NCBI GenBank assembly: GCA_964403185.1
Contig: CAYOFK010000111.1
Coordinates: 1-10,514, forward strand
Source: CAYOFK01 sp964403185
GTDB lineage: Bacteria; Bacteroidota; Bacteroidia; Bacteroidales; VadinHA17
Reading direction: 5' to 3'
Length of the DNA: 10,514 nucleotides
Both the position numbers and the translations under genes were made by a program. The notes under the pieces were generated by a model. The model made no database searches. It had not been told where the DNA came from and was given only the letters and a program-made list of their open reading frames with translations. Positions 7,983-10,514 of the stretch are shown here, one piece after another (the stretch's first letter is position 1; each line of letters begins with the position of its first letter).

Positions 7983-8028
7983 GGGGTCGAAGGGTCGAAG
8001 GGTCGAAGGGGTCGAAGGGTCGAAGGGG
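7983..8028 (+). other. Second G-quadruplex motif: six G-tracts with 5-base loops
   Basis: Six successive tracts of three or four G (7983-7986, 7992-7994, 8000-8002, 8008-8011, 8017-8019, 8025-8028) are separated by TCGAA loops. Mixed 8- and 9-bp repeat units without the GAG variant create it. Six tracts allow several alternative quadruplexes on the plus strand. Confidence 0.7.
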
Positions 8029-8157
8029 TCGAAGAGGTCGAAGGAAGAGGTCGAAGAGTCGAAGGGTCGAAGAGTCGAAGGGGTTGAAGAGGTCGAAGCA
8101 TAGGAGGGGCCTAGCGATGAGCTATGCGAAGAGCAAACTTTCGACTTATGTGTATTT

Positions 8158-8499
8158 TTACCTGTCCGGCCCGTAAATCTGCTTTATTTTACGGCCCTGG
8201 AACACAAGGGCTGATAAAGCAGTGAACAGGGCAACCACACCCAGGATGATCGCCAGCCGTGTCCAGTCTTCGCCGGCTTCCTTCCTCCGGATGACATACA
8301 TTATCAAGGCCCGGATCCACTCCATGGCTCCCAGAACCAGTGCTGCCTGGAGTGCGCGTGCAACCCACAGCCGTTTTATAAATAAAAGGTTTGCCAGGAG
8401 GAGAGACAGGATCATCAGTGGCACCAGGTCGATACGCGAAAAGTGCGCTGCAAGCAATAAGAAACTCAGAATAACAGGCAGTAAACGTAAGAAAGTCAT
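8158..8499 (-). CDS. Small four-helix membrane protein of unknown function
   Basis: The protein has 113 residues and is almost entirely hydrophobic, with predicted membrane segments at about 5-20, 24-42, 48-68 and 80-101. A more polar, charged loop (YVIRRKEAGEDWTR) separates the last two, and the C-terminal tail is basic (QGRKIKQIYG). The block LVLGAMEWIRALI with the following TRLAIILGVVALFTALSALV recalls small uncharacterised membrane proteins known from several phyla; no function is established. The ATG (complement at 8497-8499) is the only good start. It is transcribed toward the tandem repeat and convergent with the receptor operon, and divergent from the 8794 gene. A coding role is supported by the coherent membrane topology and by the lack of a comparable protein on the opposite strand. 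Confidence 0.75.
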   Translation of the reverse strand: MTFLRLLPVILSFLLLAAHFSRIDLVPLMILSLLLANLLFIKRLWVARALQAALVLGAMEWIRALIMYVIRRKEAGEDWTRLAIILGVVALFTALSALVFQGRKIKQIYGPDR

Positions 8500-8793
8500 G
8501 ATCAGGTTGTTTTGGAATTACACTGCAAATATTAAAAGAATTCCTTGATATTTTACTCTTGAGTATTTTGCTGAAAGTATACGGAGTGCTCATTCATATA
8601 GATGATGATGTGGAGAAAACTGCAAAAAAGATTGTATCTAAATTACATTCAAGTGTTTGAGTAATAGTAGTTTGGATCGGCCGGACAGCCTGCTGGTTTT
8701 TCAATATTGCTCATGAGATGAATTCCGCGAAATTTTTATTTGACTATCAGCGAATTAATCTTTATTTTTTCCTCCCTTAAAAACTCAACAAGC
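8500..8793. other. Intergenic region between divergent membrane-protein genes
   Basis: This 294-base stretch should hold the promoters of both flanking genes, but I found no full TTTG / TAnnTTTG pair. It contains a plus-strand open stretch without ATG that ends in TGA at 8658-8660 and could encode HIDDDVEKTAKKIVSKLHSS from a GTG at 8586; it may be a decayed gene tail or chance. AATTAATCT at 8753-8761, 33-41 bases upstream of the 8794 start, matches nine bases of the 431/601 repeat on the other strand. An AT-rich tract (TTTATTTTTT) follows at 8761-8770. Confidence 0.4.
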
Positions 8794-9483
8794 ATGGAAA
8801 AATCTACCTTAAAGTTTCATTTATGGCTGGCAATTATTTTGGGCTCTGTCTGGGGGTTTTTAGAAGTAGCCCTGGGCATGGGACTCCGAGCCTGTGCAGC
8901 AAGTTTGTCAGGCTCGGTGATGACAGGTGTTGCCCTGTTTTTTATCGCAGTCGGATGGACTTCCACCAGGCGCTGGTTTGTTCCGGTGTTGATCGTTCTG
9001 ATCGCCTCTATCTTCAAACTGTTTGATGCCTTGATCCTGGCATTGCCGGTTATTCACGGAGCCATTGCTAATCCGGTCTTTGCCTTTTGGACTGAAGGAT
9101 TCGCATTCATCCTTCTGATCATGGTATTCAGCCGGCAGGGATTCCGTAAAAGATCTGCACGCATGTGGCTTGGTGGGGGGTCTGCGCTAATCGCGGTAAG
9201 CATGTTTCCTCTTGTGAAGTTTGCCACCACTATTCCGGCCTGTGTATATCCGGGCACTTCGGTACCTCTCTCAATTATGTTTTCCCCTGTGGCCATCATT
9301 TTTTCAGCAATCACTGTTCCACTGGGATTTTACGCGGCTGAGCGTATCACTGCAGAGTCAGCCGGCCTCAGCATGATCTTCAGAAATAAGGCAATCAGTT
9401 ATCTCATCTCACCTGCCACACTGGTTGTCTGTCTGGTTCTGGTATTCCTTTTCAGGTTGCTGGTACCAATGAGTTTTTCATGA
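8794..9483 (+). CDS. Seven-helix integral membrane protein, neighbour of a MocA-like nucleotidyltransferase
   Basis: I chose the ATG at 8794 (229 aa, MEKSTLKFHLWL) over a TTG at 8740, which would prepend 18 unneeded residues. About seven membrane segments are visible: residues 9-32, 36-54, 61-85, 95-113, 124-143, 155-180 and 201-225. Unusual intramembrane polar residues occur in WGFLEVALG (Glu24), SIFKLFDAL (Lys75, Asp78) and ANPVFAFWTEG (Asn93, Glu101). It has no signal peptide cleavage site and no known catalytic motif. The family is not one I can name. Its compact seven-helix shape would suit a transporter or a substrate-binding membrane component. The next gene, a MocA-like enzyme, starts 54 bases downstream on the same strand, which suggests co-expression and perhaps a link to molybdenum-enzyme metabolism; that link is inference. 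Confidence 0.8.
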   Translation: MEKSTLKFHLWLAIILGSVWGFLEVALGMGLRACAASLSGSVMTGVALFFIAVGWTSTRRWFVPVLIVLIASIFKLFDALILALPVIHGAIANPVFAFWTEGFAFILLIMVFSRQGFRKRSARMWLGGGSALIAVSMFPLVKFATTIPACVYPGTSVPLSIMFSPVAIIFSAITVPLGFYAAERITAESAGLSMIFRNKAISYLISPATLVVCLVLVFLFRLLVPMSFS

Positions 9484-9537
9484 TCCAATTGAATTGCCTT
9501 TAAAGCCGGGAACATAGCTTTTAATGGTTGATGTAAA

Positions 9538-10215
9538 ATGAAAAATATCCTTGCAACCCTGTCTGATAACCCGGGGAACCATGACTCACTGGTTCCGGTC
9601 AGGAAACAGCATCAGCAATCAGCAAAAAGATCTTTTGTAAGTGCTGTGGTCCTTGCGGCTGGTGAATCCAAAAGGATGGGCAGTCCAAAGCAATTATTGC
9701 CCTACGGTGATTCAAGCATTATTGAAACTGTTATACAGAATATCGGAAGATCAGCAGTAGCTCATACCATTGTGGTACTGGGTTCACATTTCGATGAAAT
9801 TTCTTCAAGGATAAGCAAATACCCGCTGACAATCGCCGGGAACACGGACTATAAAAAAGGCATGCTTTCATCCCTGCAGCAGGGATTAAAGAAACTACCC
9901 GGTCAGACCGGTAGTGTTATAATACTGCTGGGTGACCAGCCAATGATAAGGACCTCTGTTATAAACAGGCTTATCGATGCTGGTGATCGTTCTGAGAAAG
10001 GTATTGCGGTTGTAGTGTATAAGAGCAAAAGAGGGCATCCGCTGTTGTTTGATGTAAAATACAGGTCTGGGATTGACCGGCTTGGTCCGGATAAAAGCCT
10101 TCGTGACTTTTTAGATGTCCATCAGGATGAAATCCTGGAGGTTGAGGTGGATAATCCGGAAATACTCAGAGATATTGATACCATTAAAGATTATTATAAA
10201 GAACTTAATTATTAA
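9538..10215 (+). CDS. MocA/MobA-like NTP transferase (probable molybdenum cofactor cytidylyltransferase type)
   Basis: The protein (225 aa) carries the full set of MobA-like NTP transferase motifs. These are the nucleotide-binding loop VVLAAGESKRMGSPKQLLPY (37-56), NTDYKKGMLSSLQQGL (102-117), LLGDQPMI with the metal-binding Asp133 (130-137), KRGHPLLF (164-171) and RDIDTIKDYY (211-220). The LAAGxSxRMGxPKxLL form and the GDQP and GHP motifs fit the MocA branch, whose known member transfers CMP from CTP to molybdopterin for enzymes of the xanthine dehydrogenase family. Substrate specificity in this branch varies, so a different nucleotidyl transfer is possible. Residues 1-31 (MKNILATLSDNPGNHDSLVP onward) precede the usual family start and look unstructured; no better in-frame start is available. 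The enzyme should be cytoplasmic. No molybdoenzyme gene is in the window. Confidence 0.88.
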   Translation: MKNILATLSDNPGNHDSLVPVRKQHQQSAKRSFVSAVVLAAGESKRMGSPKQLLPYGDSSIIETVIQNIGRSAVAHTIVVLGSHFDEISSRISKYPLTIAGNTDYKKGMLSSLQQGLKKLPGQTGSVIILLGDQPMIRTSVINRLIDAGDRSEKGIAVVVYKSKRGHPLLFDVKYRSGIDRLGPDKSLRDFLDVHQDEILEVEVDNPEILRDIDTIKDYYKELNY

Positions 10216-10281
10216 CACTGTTGTTTTGTTTTCCTTAATATTCTCCTGTTTTGTGCAACGCATGACCTAGTGTAGTCACCT

Positions 10282-10461
10282 TTAAATTGATTTAGAAATT
10301 CCAGTATATGTCCACTGAAAAGGTTTCGCCCTGTTTTCATTATAATACTCCAGATATTTCATCAATTCCATTATGAGTTGTTGTTTTGAAGTCCAGACAG
10401 CATCTTTTAGCACCTCGCGGGTTAGGATATTAAACCAGATTTCAATTTGATTAAGCCAGGA
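10282..10461 (-). mobile_element. IS630-family transposase remnant (C-terminal 59 codons)
   Basis: On the minus strand this encodes SWLNQIEIWFNILTREVLKD, then AVWTSKQQLIMELMKYLEYY, then NENRAKPFQWTYTGISKSI and a TAA stop at 10282-10284. The SWLNQIEIWF block and the YYNxxxAKPFxWTYTG ending are diagnostic of the DDE domain end of IS630/Tc1-like transposases, including the final catalytic Glu (in NQIE). Upstream of the Ser codon the same frame hits a stop (TGA) three codons earlier, and the normal preceding domain is missing. Only the 3' end of the element therefore survives and it cannot be active. The bases after the stop (10216-10281) probably include what is left of the element's terminus, but I could not define an inverted repeat. 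Confidence 0.88.
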
Positions 10462-10514
10462 AGAATATCAGAAACCTTGCTCTGACTTATCCCGGTCATT
10501 GTTGCAATCTCTTG
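10422..10514 (-). pseudogene. Truncated XRE-type helix-turn-helix coding sequence, interrupted by the IS630 remnant
   Basis: Reading in from the window edge on the minus strand, 18 codons give QEIATMTGISQSKVSDIL, a clear helix-turn-helix of the XRE type in which GISQSKVSDIL is the recognition helix. From about 10461 the sequence becomes the IS630 transposase fragment in another frame, so this frame continues with foreign residues (PGLIKLKSGLIS) to a stop at 10422-10424. The original gene therefore lost its C-terminus at the junction. This HTH subtype is frequent in HigA-like antitoxins, but the rest of the gene lies outside the window. A less likely alternative is that the HTH is the N-terminal domain of the same transposase, joined by an internal deletion. 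Confidence 0.6.

Larger units (their letters stand above)
7646..8098. repeat. 9-bp tandem repeat (GTCGAAGRG) array with assembly gap
   Basis: About 40 copies of the core GTCGAAG are visible: 9 before the gap and 31 after it. Left of the gap the array is a perfect 18-bp higher-order repeat, GTCGAAGAG followed by GTCGAAGGG, in strict alternation (four full copies at 7646-7717). Right of the gap the alternation breaks down: runs of GTCGAAGGG, several 8-bp units, one 13-bp unit (near 8037-8049) and a GTTGAAG variant close to the right edge. The array fills the space between two convergent genes. No frame of the repeat contains a stop codon, so long open frames across it (FDPFDL or STPSTS on the minus strand) are artefacts of the repeat and not genes. 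The units are not self-complementary beyond the TCGA core. The true array length is unknown because of the gap. Confidence 0.97.

Noticed and set aside
7646..8098. CRISPR array
   Set aside because: The units are 8-9 bp contiguous repeats without unique spacers, and no cas genes are present.
7631..8101. Open minus-strand frame across the tandem repeat (FDPFDL / STPSTS / LRPLRP protein)
   Set aside because: The repeat has no stop codon in any frame, so every frame is open. There is no domain, and the frame passes through the N gap.
8101..8157. Terminator between the repeat and the minus-strand gene
   Set aside because: Small inverted repeats exist (TAGG/CCTA at 8101-8113, TAGC/GCTA at 8112-8124), and CTTTCGAC at 8138-8145 could pair with the last repeat unit. 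The stems are only 4-7 bp and have no adjacent T-tract, so a terminator cannot be supported.
8222..8593. Alternative open frames overlapping the small membrane protein gene on both strands
   Set aside because: They shadow 8158-8499. They lack coherent membrane topology, start codon context or any recognisable motif, whereas the 113-aa frame shows four clean membrane segments.
8586..8660. Possible 24-codon peptide from a GTG (HIDDDVEKTAKKIVSKLHSS)
   Set aside because: The composition looks protein-like, but there is no ATG, it is very short and I recognise no family; it may be a decayed gene tail. It is mentioned only in the intergenic entry.
8674..8700. Hairpin plus T-run (GGCCGGACAGCCTGCTGGTTTTT) as a terminator
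   Set aside because: The stem has internal mismatches and the upstream region holds no convincing plus-strand gene that would need a terminator.
8718..8780. Short leader peptide ORF (MNSAKFLFDYQRINLYFFLP) before the 8794 gene
   Set aside because: It has twenty codons of AT-rich sequence, with no attenuator structure or regulatory amino-acid run.

Overview
The window reads as a chromosomal piece of an environmental member of the Bacteroidota, most likely Bacteroidales or a relative. The evidence is the cargo: a TonB-dependent receptor with STN and carboxypeptidase-regulatory-like N-terminal domains, a DUF4249 lipoprotein, an MG2-type surface protein, a 7TM-DISM sensor, start codons without strong Shine-Dalgarno sequences, and one Bacteroidota-like -7 promoter element. 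A run of exactly 100 N inside a short tandem repeat points to a draft or metagenome scaffold.

Layout. (1) 1-395, minus strand: the N-terminal end of a 7TM-DISM-type signalling protein that runs off the window. (2) 396-644: a divergent intergenic region with a long inverted repeat (507-547) and a duplicated 10-bp AT-rich motif. (3) 645-7644, plus strand: four genes with gaps of 8 to 12 nt, surely one operon. They encode a small exported protein of unknown function, a TonB-dependent receptor (probable GTG start), a DUF4249 lipoprotein, and a large MG2/macroglobulin-like protein ending in a plug-like domain. All four carry export signals, so this looks like one outer-membrane uptake or surface module. 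Its substrate cannot be read from the sequence. (4) 7646-8098: a 9-bp tandem repeat (GTCGAAGRG) that starts one base after the operon's last stop codon, is interrupted by the assembly gap, and contains two canonical G-quadruplex motifs. (5) 8158-8499, minus strand: a small four-helix membrane protein convergent with the operon. (6) 8794-10215, plus strand: a seven-helix membrane protein followed by a MocA/MobA-like nucleotidyltransferase, possibly for molybdenum cofactor maturation; no molybdoenzyme lies inside the window. (7) 10282-10514, minus strand: genomic debris, namely the last 59 codons of an IS630-family transposase joined directly to a truncated XRE-type helix-turn-helix coding sequence that continues past the window edge.

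The most unusual parts are the tandem repeat (position, 18-bp higher-order structure, one-sided decay, G4 runs), the orphan first gene of the receptor operon, and the transposase/XRE junction. I saw no CRISPR array, tRNA, rRNA or riboswitch.
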